Shown: in pieces, positions 45,540-56,331 of the stretch
Layout of the letters: every line of letters begins with the position of its first letter
How positions within the stretch are numbered: the stretch's first letter is position 1
Source of the DNA: Aselliscus stoliczkanus
Lineage: Eukaryota; Chordata; Mammalia; Chiroptera; Hipposideridae
Assembly (NCBI GenBank): GCA_033961575.1
Contig: CM066733.1
Location: 142,340,421-142,404,420, forward strand
Reading direction: 5' to 3'
DNA length: 64,000 nucleotides
Notes under the pieces: model-generated
Databases searched by the model: none
What the model saw: only the letters and a program-made list of their open reading frames with translations
Told to the model about the DNA's origin: nothing
Program-made: the position numbers and the translations under genes

Positions 45540-46230
45540 CATTTAGTAATTCAGCCAAAACTGATTTGACTGTCTACCATGTGCTGGTCACTATAGTAGG
45601 TGTTGGGCATATAAATATGCATACAGGAAAGTCTTCGTTGTCTTGAGTTTGGTGTTTAGCCAGGAAAGAGTGTGTCCATACATTATTAGAAGACAGGAGG
45701 GGCCGGCCGAGTGGCGCATTGGTTAAGAGCTGGTTTTGGGATGCCAGTGGCCCTGGTTCGGATCCCACATATGAGGGCCAGTGACACTGCCCTCTACAGC
45801 TAACAACAGCTCCACCTGGAGCTGGGCTGTGAGCCCCAGTGACGGTGTAGGCTGCAACCCCTGCTGCAGTGGGCTGCCATAGGCTACAGTGAGTGGCCCG
45901 CAGCCAGCGTGAGCTGCCAATAGCCGCGGTGAGCGGCACTCAGAGGCCGGCGACCAATCTGCGTCATCTGGGAAGAGCACAATGACAATACCAACATGGG
46001 CCAGTGAAGCAATGTCCTCTGCAACTAGACTGAAGAACAAAAAGACAGCAACTTGTCTGTTCCCCTTCCGCTATTCCCCAATGCTGTTCACCTCCCCAAT
46101 TCCCCAATAAAAATGTTTTTTTTAAAAAAAAAAAGACAGGATAAAATCTGATAAGTGCCCTCACAGCTCAACCTATGCTCTGGGAGCTCCATGCACAGGA
46201 CATTATGACTGATTGGAAATATCTAGAAAA
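45540..46230 (-). repeat. L2 LINE 3' region, antisense, split by a SINE
   Basis: Antisense L2 wording before the SINE ('GTCTACCATGTGCTGGTCAC', 'TAGTAGGTGTTGGGCATA'). A plausible continuation follows it ('AAAATCTGATAAGTGCCCTC'). Confidence 0.5.
45690..46141 (+). mobile_element. Long composite tRNA-SINE (about 434 bp)
   Basis: The body is 45699-46132. The head GGGGCCGGCCGAGTGGCGC lacks the extra GCTCTGAGCA block. The shared 'CAGTGACACTGCCCTC' joint leads to the long middle and the 'CAACTAGACTGAAGAACAAA' tail; it ends CCCCAATAAAAATG plus T/A runs. TSD AAGACAGGA at 45690-45698 and 46133-46141. Its minus strand keeps a 105-codon open frame similar to that in the copy at 8251. Confidence 0.9.
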
Positions 46231-46385
46231 GCTCAGGGGCTATTTGAATGCAAGGTAATAAATAGGAGAATTTAACTCCCTTGAACACCAAGAAGTATCA
46301 GTTTTCATGATCAGTTTTTAATCATGATTTTAGCAAATAGAGATGGCGACATGATAAAAAATTTAAATGTTAGTTATCTGCCATC

Positions 46386-46522
46386 AAAAGTTGAGAAATT
46401 AGATGGGCTGGCTGAGAGGTGCGGTAGTTAAGCGCTGGCTTGGGAAGCCAGCGGCCCCGGTTCGGGTCCCACATGTGGGCCAGTGACACTGCCCTTAAAA
46501 AAAAAAAAAAGTTGAGAAATTA
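46386..46522 (+). mobile_element. Short tRNA-SINE, full length
   Basis: The body is 46402-46506, starting GATGGGCTGGCTGAGAGG, with anticodon-arm hairpin (loop TTGGGAA), B-box-like GGTTCGGGTCCC and a slightly shortened end 'CACATGTGGGCCAGTGACAC'. The TSD AAAAGTTGAGAAATTA is identical at 46386-46401 and 46507-46522. Confidence 0.95.
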
Positions 46523-46734
46523 TAATATCTCCTATGTAATTCTTTGGTATGAAAATGGGTTCAATATACTTGTATGAAACTATAGGCATGAAACCACAAA
46601 ATCTCTTCATTTTGTTCTTTTTTATGTCACCTGGCCTGGATTATTTTTAAAAATTAGATACCTGTTGCTGGATTCCTGCATCTGTCACCCTTTACTAAAA
46701 ATTTTTGTAACCAGTACCTGGCGTGGTGACTAGG

Positions 46735-46895
46735 GTGGTGCTGCCAAATGGTTAAGCACTAGGGCTCTTGGGTCACATAGGCCTGGATGAAGATTCAGCC
46801 TCTCAAGTTAATTTTTACATACCTAATAATCTTCATACAGGGCTAGTCATATGGTACACCATCACCAAATGTTAAATACTCATATTGTTATTCAA
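46735..46895 (+). repeat. MIR SINE, probable
   Basis: 'GCCAAATGGTTAAGCACTAG', 'GGCTCTTGGGTCACATAGGC' and 'CTGGATGAAGATTCAGCC' resemble the MIR tRNA-derived head. The tail is degraded. Confidence 0.5.
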
Positions 46896-47444
46896 AATAT
46901 GACCTAAACCCTCGGTGAACAGCCCTTGAGACCCGGGTGTCCCTTCCTGCTCCCTAATGGTGTGATATGGTCAACAAACTAATTTCAAATACACTTTCAA
47001 TTCAGGACAAATAATGGACTTAGGGAATTTTTTTAAAAAAATTATATTGTCTTGGGTGAATAGAGGAATGTGCCTTAGAATCACTGATCTATCTCAGGCA
47101 GTAATGCTCCAACCATGTGAGGACAGCAAAGAGAGAGAGGTGGCAGTTCCCAGCAGTAGCCAGGTTAAGACCTGGGTGTTGGAAGCCCACAAAAGACTGC
47201 TCGCTTGGCACAGAGCAGCCAAAGTGCTGGATAACCAACCGAGATGCCCTAGGCATCAGGGCACCCCTCTTCATCCTAAGCAAAGAGGATACCCCATAAT
47301 CACAACAGAGGGAGTCCAGGGTGGGTGAGGAGTGCCTCTGGTGTTTAGCTCAGTGCCTAAAGACCTGGGACATACCAGGCTCTCCATAAACCTTATATGA
47401 AATGGAGTAATCTCATTTCAGCTGTAGATCCATAGTGAACTTGT
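46896..47444. other. Non-coding stretch
   Basis: A 104-codon plus frame (47014-47328) overlaps minus and alternate-frame ORFs of similar size. No domain or splice support. No repeat family recognised. Confidence 0.5.
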
Positions 47445-47600
47445 GTCGTCATGGGCACGTAGGACTTTGTGTCTCTGATCCACAGCTTTCCTATCTGTAA
47501 ATTGGAGAGGATCATACATACCTATTGCCGTTGGGGTTATGTCAAGGATGAAATGAAATACTGCATATAAATGGACTTAAGCCTAAATGTGCTTATTGGA
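47445..47600 (+). repeat. MIR SINE fragment
   Basis: 'CACAGCTTTCCTATCTGTAA', 'TACATACCTATTGCCGTTGG' and 'AAATGAAATACTGCATATAA' follow MIR core order. Confidence 0.6.
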
Positions 47601-49465
47601 TGTAAGGAATGGAAGACTAGAAAGCTGCTGCCATCTTGATACTCCCCGAAGATGCCCAGGTAGTACCATCTTAGCAGAGTTGGTTTTTTGTTGACAGTCT
47701 TCTCTTAGGGCAAACATGCAATCTAACTGGAGACTTAGTTGAGGTTTGTATATCTCACTTTGAAAAAAAAAAAAAGAGAAATCCTTCATTGCATAGCTTT
47801 TGTAAATGCATCCTTGTGCAATAAAAGGGTGTTCGCCATGATGGGGACACAAGGACTTATTGGTTCACACTCACTCCTTGGCTCAGCAGCCATTTCAGGG
47901 AAATGAATGGTGTATTGTCATCAGACTGCTTTCCTGTGTATGATTTAAATGTCATCCTTTTCATAGCCAAGCTATGCTTTTTTTTTTCATTTCAAACCTG
48001 TTTAATACTTTTGTTCAGTACCAGCCATTATTAATTTCTCTCATGCACATATTTTAAATTCCTCACATGACAGTTTTGAGAAACTAATGAAAATTAGAAT
48101 GTGTTAGCCTATCGCATTCCTACAGAGACCTCCTAATACATTCAATTACACTTAGTAATGGTTAACAGGGACTACAGAGAAAAGCATTACCATTTATACC
48201 TGCTTGCTCGTGTCCTGTCTCTCTCCCTCTATCTCTCCCTTTCTCTTTCCACCAAATATTTGGGGGGGAATATAGAATAAAGTAAAGGGTAAGTCACTTT
48301 TGATGCTCTTTTTAAAAAATGGCTATTTCTAAAAATGCTTTACTTCTTGATAAAAAACAGGACAATTGTGGCATGTGTAACTTATTATTTGTCCGTTAGG
48401 AACATTAGTCCATTTATCCACACTACTGAAGGTTTTCTTTTTGTTCACCAAAGCTTTCAAAGGAATTACATAAAGATATTTTTCGGCCTAGATCTATACT
48501 TTGGCAATTTGATTTTGTTCTAAAGTAGCATAATTACATTTTCTCCTTCCATTCTGTGAGTCACAGCCACCTTGGGGATTCCTTTGAAAAACCTGATTAA
48601 GAATGTAAGATGTGAGTGACAGGTGTGTGATGGTTTTGGTGTTTGCCTGCTCTCCCGAGCCTGGTTTGGAATTCAGTTCTGCCCAGAAGGGCTTGCCCTG
48701 AGCTGTGTGGCATTATTTTGAGACATGTGGGCCTGGGTAGCTGTGTGTGCCGTGGTCAGCAGGTGGGCAGTCATACATGTGGGAGACCTCAAGGCTTAAT
48801 GTTGGACAATTTTATAGCCCATTGTGGAATAAATGAAATGCATATTTATTCTTCATGAATCTGTCAACTTCATTATATTTTGTTTTAGATGGTAATCTGG
48901 CATTCAGGGGCCGTGTTGTTTAAATTTATTTTGTGTTACTTGTGTATGCATTCTGATAAAAAAATTTAATAATCTGTATTTTTTTAAGCTAATGATTTGG
49001 TAGGCTAGTGTTTTCAAATATGTGTATTAATTTTTGTCAGGTCAAATACTGGGTGATTTTTCCTAGTGAGAGAATAGTTAGGGCAGATACATAGACATCT
49101 GTTGACCTGGGCAAGCTCTGTGCAGGCACTGTGCTATGTATTCTGGGTCTAAAAATAGACAAGGCAAAGTGAATTATTTAAGCTGTAAATTGCAAGTACT
49201 TGGCAAATGAAAGTTACTCACTTTCTAACCTTTTTAAAATTGTTATATTCATGGAATCTGTGCCAGGAAGCTAGAATTTCTAACTTTGATGTGGTTACAA
49301 TTCTGATCTAAGTATTGTGCTGTGGTTTTTATGAATTAACAAAATACAAAAGCACAATTAATTAAGTTTTTAATTTAAAAAGTGATGAACACTGTCCAGT
49401 ATTTGGTCTATGAAAATATATGTATATTCAAGATAAGAATACCAAAGTTTTATTCTAGATAGTCA

Positions 49466-49468
<3 letters not shown>
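47601..49468. other. Longest repeat-poor stretch of the window
   Basis: About 1.9 kb without a repeat family that I recognise and without a credible exon; AT-rich, with short C/T runs at 48218-48252. Absence of recognised repeats could mean unique sequence under constraint or simply old decayed repeats. Confidence 0.5.

Positions 49469-49513
<45 letters not shown>
49469..49513. repeat. (TA)n microsatellite
   Basis: An uninterrupted 45-nt TA run. Self-complementary, so it can extrude as a cruciform. Confidence 0.95.
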
Positions 49514-49516
<3 letters not shown>

Positions 49517-50330
49517 TGTGAATGGTATTTTCAGTATGAGCTGTCTCTCTCCAAGTTTCAGGCTTAGTTCAAAGCTATGTCCACGCTGGTCAGGAAGAAT
49601 GGAGCTGCTGCTCTGGGCTCCCCTGAGGAGTTGTGACTTACCCTCATCTCAGGGGGCTCCACTACCAAAGTGTTGGTGCTGCATCCCCAACAAAGTTCCC
49701 TTTTGTTAGCCAGAGGCCTGGAGGATAGCAGGAGAGTATAGCATAAAATCTGTGTTCCCTCACAGCTGCCGCCCGTCTGGCTGCGAGGGGTTGAAAAATG
49801 TGCTTATGAAGGTTTTCTCTGCATTTTTCATTGGTAGGATTTTCAAATGTCCACCCTTGGGAAATCACAAGATCACAGTGATTCCGATTCATCAGTTTGA
49901 ACATCCACTCTGTTTTCGTTGGCAGCCCAAACCCTAAAAACTTCAGCGTAGGTAATTTTTAATAACTATGTAGAAACAGAGACAACTTCTGAGACAGTTA
50001 TTTATTGATTTATTTTTATTAGGAAACGTTGCTGACTGTAAAGGGCAAAAATACTGCCAGTTCTTTTGTAAGGTTAGAGATGGGGGAAAATAATAACTTG
50101 CAATTTAGATTGTTTAGCTAAAGCTAAAAACATTACAGCTAAAAGGCTTAATGGTAAAGGATGCTACCCATAAAATTAAACAGAGCTCTGCAAAATCTAG
50201 CTAAGTCCCAAGGAGGAATCTTAAAGTAGGGTAAAAATGCTAAAATTTTTTCTCACAAATTGAAGAAAATTAACATTGCTAATGTAAACATTTACCCAAA
50301 TAAGCCAGTATTATTGTGTTCATTCTATTT
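49514..50330. other. Non-coding stretch, nothing recognised
   Basis: Overlapping opposite-strand frames at 49512-49937 (61-80 codons). No repeat family or exon recognised. Confidence 0.5.
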
Positions 50331-50867
50331 AAAATAGGTTCAATGGCTAAGAAAGACAAATACCATATAATCTCACTTATATGTGGAATCTAAAGAACAA
50401 AATAAATGAACAAAATAAACAGAAACAGACTCATAGACACAGAGAACAAACTGATGGTTGCCAGAGGGAAGAGGGGTTGTGGTAGTGGGTGAAACAGGTG
50501 AAGGGATTAAGAAGTACAAATTGGTAGTTACAAAGTAGTCACAGGGATGCAAAGCACATAGGGAATATAGGGAATATAGTCAATAATGTTGCAACAACAA
50601 TGTATAATGCCAGGTAGGCACTAGACTAGTCAGGGGGAATCACTGAAAAATTATATAAATGTCTAGGGGCCGGCCGAATGGCGCAGTGGTTGGGTGCTGG
50701 CTTGGGAGGCCAGTGGCCCCATTTGGGTCCCACATGTGAGGGCCAGTGACACTGCCTTCAAAAAAAAAAAAGTCTAACCATGATGCTATACCCCTGAAAC
50801 TAATATAAAATAATACTGCATGTCCACAGTCACTGGAAAAAAAAAATTTAAAAATTGGCTCAATGGC
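50331..50867 (+). mobile_element. 5'-truncated L1 (monomeric 3' UTR) split by a SINE
   Basis: The body is 50348-50850. L1 landmarks: 'ATAATCTCACTTATATGTGG', 'GATGGTTGCCAGAGGGAAGA', 'GGGAATATAGTCAATAATG', and, after the SINE, 'CCCCTGAAACTAATATAAAA'. There is only one 3'-UTR module, unlike the copies at 10.4 and 24.3 kb. Flanks AAAATAGGTTCAATGGC (50331-50347) and AAAATTGGCTCAATGGC (50851-50867) agree at 15 of 17. Confidence 0.9.
50657..50776 (+). mobile_element. Short tRNA-SINE inside the L1
   Basis: The body is 50666-50771, starting GGGGCCGGCCGAATGGCGC. The B-box-like region is mutated to ATTTGGGTCCC. The end 'CAGTGACACTGCCTTC' runs into an A tail. The host L1 word AAATGTCTA (50657-50665) is repeated as AAAAGTCTA (50768-50776). 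Confidence 0.9.
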
Positions 50868-52565
50868 AAGTATCCTTATTTAAAAGAAATAAAATGTTAT
50901 GATGCTGTTTCCTTAATACCAAAATGGAAAAACACCTAGAAAATTTGCCAAGCCAAATGGCCACTGGCTTTGCAAAATTTTAAATCTATGCTGTGACCCC
51001 AAAGTTAGACCTGGGACTTTGTCTGTAGGGAGATCACTCAGATGCTTATCTTGTTGCTTAGCAATTAAGTATTTTTTAATTTAATGTTCGATTCCCTTGT
51101 TCTGCCTCCTTGACTTCTCAAATATCCCTTTGAAGATTCACTGAACTCTTGTAGAAACTTTAAAATTGCGTAAGAGTAAGTTTGGGCTCCTTAATCCTCT
51201 GTAAACCTGCTTTGACCTCTAGGAGACATTCGTAATAGTTGAGCAATGATGGATGGGCATTGCTGTGGAGAGGGGGTGGGAGGCAGGATCTGAGAAGTCC
51301 AGAGTTTTCACCTGATCCCTGAGTTCTTCTGCCTGTGACAGCCTGCTCAGTGCTCAGCTGTTGCAGTTAAGAGATTTGAGTCAAAGTGGAGGTCCACCAT
51401 TGGAAATTCTTCCAAGAATTTCCTTTCCCATATCCCTCCCTTAAAAATGGACTCCAGCTACACATGATACAATCCTCTGCCCAGTTGCTGGGGAGTGCTA
51501 GTTAGAAGCCCACTGATTCATTGGCTACAGTGAAATTAAAGAGCACTTGTCACAATGTGTGTGATCTAGCGAGTCACCCTCATTTGCAAGACAGACCTTT
51601 TGGGCATGGTAAAGTGCAGCATTCGGGCGACTGGCCAAGAAATGTGAGCATATTTCAGAGCTTCTGGATGTCAGGCTGGCCTCTCCAATTTGGTTATCAC
51701 CTTATGCAACTCACTAACTCTCTTCCCTTCTCTGTCCTTTAAAGTTTTTTTGATCAAAAATGCAATGGTTGGATGACTAGACTCTCATCATAAAATTTCA
51801 AAATGTCTATAAAGCGTGTGTGTGTGTGTGTTTAAATGATGCTTCAGATCCTAAATTTTGAAGAGTTTTGTACATGATTAACACCCAACTGTCTCAGCAC
51901 CCTGCTGTGAGCTTTCTTCAGTATTCTGCCCTGCATGCTGTTGAAAGGCTTCTGTAGTTACATTTATGAGTTTGATGAGAGGCAGGCAATACAGAATCTA
52001 TTCATTTTACCTATAAACTTGGAATAACTTAACTTTTAGGGTTTTGCAGTAAAATTCTTGTTTGTTTCACTGGAGTTTGTATTCATGATGTATTTCCTAA
52101 AATTATTTTTTTTCCCTTAATTCAGTTATAAAATGCTTAAAAGAAAATCATATTCTTGGAATACTTGGTTTTTTGCTGTTACAGTGACAGTCTAACATGA
52201 AGATGTTTGATTTATTTTCCTACTTTATTGTTTTAGTTTGTACACATCCAGGTAGAATAAATTGCGCCTTTTGTTAAAACTTTCCTTTTTGTTTCCTGTA
52301 AAGTGTACAGTGGGGTTATTATACACACATTGCACAGTGTTTTTTTCTTTGTAAGAAAATAATGAGCTAGATTGCAGCTCACATAAAAATGTGTGTGGCA
52401 TTTGTAATTATTTCTTAGTTTAAAAAAAAATTCATTTCCTTTTAAACTTTCCCACTTTAAAAATTTGATAAAAGTTTTCATTTCCAGCTTTTCTCATTCT
52501 GCTCATTGCTGTCCTTAGTTCATTTAATTCTGTATGTCACAGGCTATGAAGAAGGCCCTGAATAA
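50868..52565. other. Non-coding stretch
   Basis: No gene recognised. Contains a (GT)n microsatellite at 51815-51831. AT-rich towards the right. Confidence 0.55.
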
Positions 52566-52632
52566 TGTCCCCACTGGTAGAAATGTCACCTTCCTGGGCC
52601 TCAGATTCTTTATCTGTAAAACGGACACTTAC
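52566..52632 (+). repeat. MIR fragment
   Basis: 'CACCTTCCTGGGCCTCAGAT' and 'TCTTTATCTGTAAAACGGAC' match the MIR core. It stops close to the SINE insertion at 52643. Confidence 0.6.
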
Positions 52633-52642
52633 CCTAGAAGAT

Positions 52643-53003
52643 CCCAAAAGTCTTTTTTTTTTTTTTAATTGCTGAATTGGTGGAGGGGACCAGTGTTGGG
52701 GAATTGGGAAAAGGGCCAGCCAAGTTGTTGTTCTTCAATCTTAGTTGTGGAGGGCACCAGTTGCCATCTGGCTGCCCGTCAGCAGCTTGTGGCCTCTAAG
52801 CTCAAGGTGCTGTGTTCAGTCTTAGTTGCGGGCGGGCGTAGCCACCATCCCATGTGGGAGTCCAACCAGCAGCCTTGTTGTAAGAGCACATGCTCTATCC
52901 ACTGAGCCATGTGGGAATTGAACCGGCCCTGTTCCTCAGAGCTCGTGCTCTTGAGCTAACTCTTAACCAACTGAGCCACTCGGCCAGCCCCCAAAAGTCT
53001 TTT
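52643..53003 (-). mobile_element. Dimeric tRNA-SINE (Ves-like), antisense
   Basis: The body is 52657-52989. On the minus strand, head 1 reads GGCTGGCCGAGTGGCTCAGT with B-box-like GGTTCAATTCC. It passes directly into a second tRNA-like unit whose 5' part is shortened (TGGCTCAGTGGATAGAGC, B-box-like GGTTGGACTCC), then the long tail with CAACAACTTGGC and CCCCAACACTGG. The TSD CCCAAAAGTCTTTT at 52643-52656 and 52990-53003 is identical. Confidence 0.9.
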
Positions 53004-55160
53004 GAAGCTCCAATTTAGATGACACTGTAATCATGGCAGCAGTCAAGGTTAATGAGTCATTATAGTGGCTGAACTACCCTGCTCATGCACTGCATTTTTG
53101 AGACGTGGCCTTTACATTCAAGCTGCAAGGTCTTCTGCATGTTCCTTGAAAGACATTCATTCTTAGAAACGTCCACCAGCATTTAGTTCCAGTGGTCATG
53201 TAGCTCAACTCTTTCATTTTACAGATGAGGAAAACAGAGTGCTTTATTGAAATGTCAATGTGAGAGCAAATAAACTGATATTTTGTTTTCTTGCTAATGC
53301 TATGCAATCCAGTCTTACTATAAATAATCTCAAACTGAGGCCGCAAAACCTCGAAGTGAATTCTATAAAACATTTCTGTCTAAGGACAAAACCTACACAC
53401 TGCCTCTGGGACTGCTACCTTTCCTGTCTGGGTTCAGAGTGTCAGTGCCAATGTAAATAGCCATCCCGGGGTTAGTTGGTTGTCATCTACACCATTTCAC
53501 CCCAGAATAAAGTCATTGAAAATACACACCACTCAGGGATGCCTATCTCTGTGAAGATAATTATTACTTCGCCAGAGACAAAAAAAATTAGCAAATAAAC
53601 TCATCGTGAGGTAATAACAGTTTTAATCATTATTAGTTCTGGTGAGGGACACTTACCTGTTTCACATCTATTTCATGCGCTCTACTTTGCTACACTGTTT
53701 GATAACTGCAAATCCTCACATGGATGGACACTTGAAGAATTACCTTTCATCTTAAAACGCTGATATATTTAGTTCTGGAGTTTTGCACATGCAAGAGATT
53801 TGTATTTTAAACTTGGTGTTCTGTGCCTAGTCCTATGTTGAGCTCAAGACTATGTTAGAAGGAAAGAATTGCTTGGCCTAGAGAAATGAGGCTGTGATGG
53901 GAGAAAGTCTGGCATGAGATGAGAATGATGGTGTGGGAATCAAAATTCTGTCACTCATCTTTCTAAGACTTTCAAATTACACAAATCGATTACTATTCTG
54001 CCAATTGATAAACTGACTGTGGAAGCAGGCTTTCACCTGAGCAATCATTTTACCTGTGGAGCTGACTTTCCTTTCAGGACCTAGATCATTAGGTAGGACC
54101 CCAACGTGGGTTGAGCAAAAGACAGGGACCTTCCCTCCTGTACCCACTGCTGAATTCTGTCAGAAAGTTTAATCATATTTTACATATATCCCCAGTCTCA
54201 TTGATCCAGCAGGGATGAACAAAAAAGATTGTAAAAATTTCCCACCATAATATTCTGTTTTCCTACAATCTCAGCTATATCACTCTATTTAATTTGGTGG
54301 GGTTTACCCCAGTACCTTTGCAGCCAAAGTACAACATCCCCGCCAAAGATTCAGCAACAAAAATTGCTTAGTCTTTCGCAATGGGACTTTTGTGGGATTT
54401 CAGAATGACACTAAATGATATAACAGCTATTTTTTTAAGGTTCACCCTCGATTGTTGTGTCCAGGAGGGAGGGACCTGCACAGGCTTTTACCATTGAGAA
54501 AAAGGTTTTCAATCCATAGTTTTCATAGATTCTCAAATATCTGTTATTGGCTTTTAAAATGCTTTTAAAGGAGGGAGAAAAATGTAGTAGGCTGAAGAAA
54601 AGACCTCAGTCTCATGAGGGACCCATACAATTAGATTGTTGCCTTTGTGTAATTAACTTGACCAGATTTGTGGTCAACTGAGAGGTAGCCCGAGGGTTGT
54701 GGGACCACAAACGTTGGCACCACCAGAGTCACAGTGAGGCACAGCCCATCTGTGTGGGTTGTTATATGGAAGCAGAACACATGAAGAATTCTCCCCATTG
54801 ACCAAAGCATAAGAATAAGGAAAGAGAAGAATGTAATGACTGCGCAATATTCAGTAAACCCTGTGTCTGGAATAAAAATATTCATATGCTTCTATAACAG
54901 ATTATCACAGCTTTCTGTTCCAAAGTGACCAGCACATAAAAAGATAAACCCGAGTGATTTAAATTGGGGCTGCAGGGGGTGGAAGGATGAGTCCTACTCA
55001 AATGACCATAAAACATCTATATAAAAAGTATGAAATAGAGGCATTTTAGGTGACAGGTGATCAGTGAAAGGGATGCAATAGAATGGTTAAACCAACGAGT
55101 GACGTAATTACACTTGAGGAGCATAGACAAGGAGGCCTGAGGAATAATTTAATATTGTAA
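53004..55160. other. Long unassigned stretch
   Basis: No exon or RNA gene recognised. A short antisense MIR phrase 'TTTCATTTTACAGATGAGG' lies at 53210-53230. Frames up to 96 codons have no domain. Confidence 0.5.
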
Positions 55161-55490
55161 TACTGTTGACCCTTGAATAACATGGAGGCTAGGGGTGCCC
55201 ACCACTGCCCACTTGAAAACATACAAACCACTTTTGATTCTCCGAAAACTTAATTGTGGAGCATCCGTGGGTTCAACCAACGATGGATCAAAAACAGTAT
55301 TTGTGATCCAAAGTTGGGAATCCTCAGTTGCAAATGCAAAAATACTGTTTTCGGTCCACAGTGGGTTGAATCTGCAGATGCGAAACTCGTGATAAGAAGG
55401 ACCAACAGCATTTATCGGAAAAAAAAAAAATCCTTGTATAAGTAGACCCCTGCAGTTCCAGCCTGTGTTTTTTCAAGGATCAACTGTGTA
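55161..55490. mobile_element. Tigger-like (Tc1/mariner) element
   Basis: The element is about 55163-55488, with TA at 55161-55162 and 55489-55490. The left end CTGTTGACCCTTGAATAAC and the right end TTCAAGGATCAACTG are inverted repeats. The interior 'CCGTGGGTTCAACCAACGAT' resembles MER2-type Tigger wording, while the ends resemble a different Tigger group. No transposase remains. Confidence 0.65.
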
Positions 55491-55644
55491 TGGAGAGCTC
55501 TTGAAAATTACGGTTAAGTTGAGAAGATTATGTTTCCGTCTATTTGTTAATGATCTTTTTAAAAATTATTAGTTTATAGCTAATTCAAATAAATCCTATG
55601 TATTTGATATTTTTATATTTGTTCTATATTCTATATATACTGTA

Positions 55645-55773
55645 TACAGGTGATGCAAAAAAATGTATACACATTTTAAAAAAGAAAAAAACATATTAAA
55701 ATTGTAATAATACATACCGATAACAAAAGATGAATACAAGTCATGTGTATCCATTTTTTGGCACCCCCCGGTA
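55645..55773. mobile_element. Mariner-type MITE, 125 bp
   Basis: The element is 55647-55771, bounded by TA on both sides. The left terminus 'ATGCAAAAAAATGTATACAC' and the inverted right terminus 'GTGCCAAAAAATGGATACAC' agree in nearly all of a 20-bp core. About 70 bp of AT-rich interior. Likely an internally deleted copy mobilised by a full-length mariner elsewhere in the genome. Confidence 0.8.
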
Positions 55774-56237
55774 TTTTTCTTATAGTAAATATATTTTTCT
55801 ATGGGCTCCCATATGATATCAGTTTTTTTCCAAGGAATCAAATACTTGCTTAGAAATTAGATGTACCTTCTATAGTTCTTTTAATGTTCTGAGTAGATTC
55901 TTTTCTTAATTATCTCTGAGAATGAAGACAAGATCAACTAAAACACAGTAAAGAAGCTGGATTTCTCCAACAGTTTAGTAGTTGTTCTATCCCTTCATTT
56001 GACTTTGATGTAGTTTAAAAAAGTGGACCACTTGTTCGATTTGAATTTTACTTCTTTTATTCTGTGGTGATATTTAGAGGGAGGAAGATAAAATCTCCAA
56101 CCAAAAATCATCCCAAATTCACTATACTTATCCCTTATTTACCAATAAGCAATTTTAAGTTACATTTTACTGCTTCGGTAAAGTGTATATCCTGAGGCAT
56201 TTTGTTACCCAGAATTTGGTATAGTTTTATGGAATGC
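55774..56237. other. Non-coding stretch, nothing recognised
   Basis: AT-rich sequence with no gene or repeat recognised. Confidence 0.55.
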
Positions 56238-56331
56238 TGAGAGAGAGAGAGAGAGGGGGAGAGAGAGAGAGAGAGAGAGACAGAAAGAGAGAAAGAGAAA
56301 GAGAAAGAAACAAAAAAAAAACAAAAAAAAA
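56238..56331. repeat. (GA)n and A-rich low-complexity tract
   Basis: GAGA run interrupted once by GGGGGA, then GAAA units and an A-rich end. It accounts for the serine/leucine-rich minus frame at 56135-56356. Confidence 0.95.
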
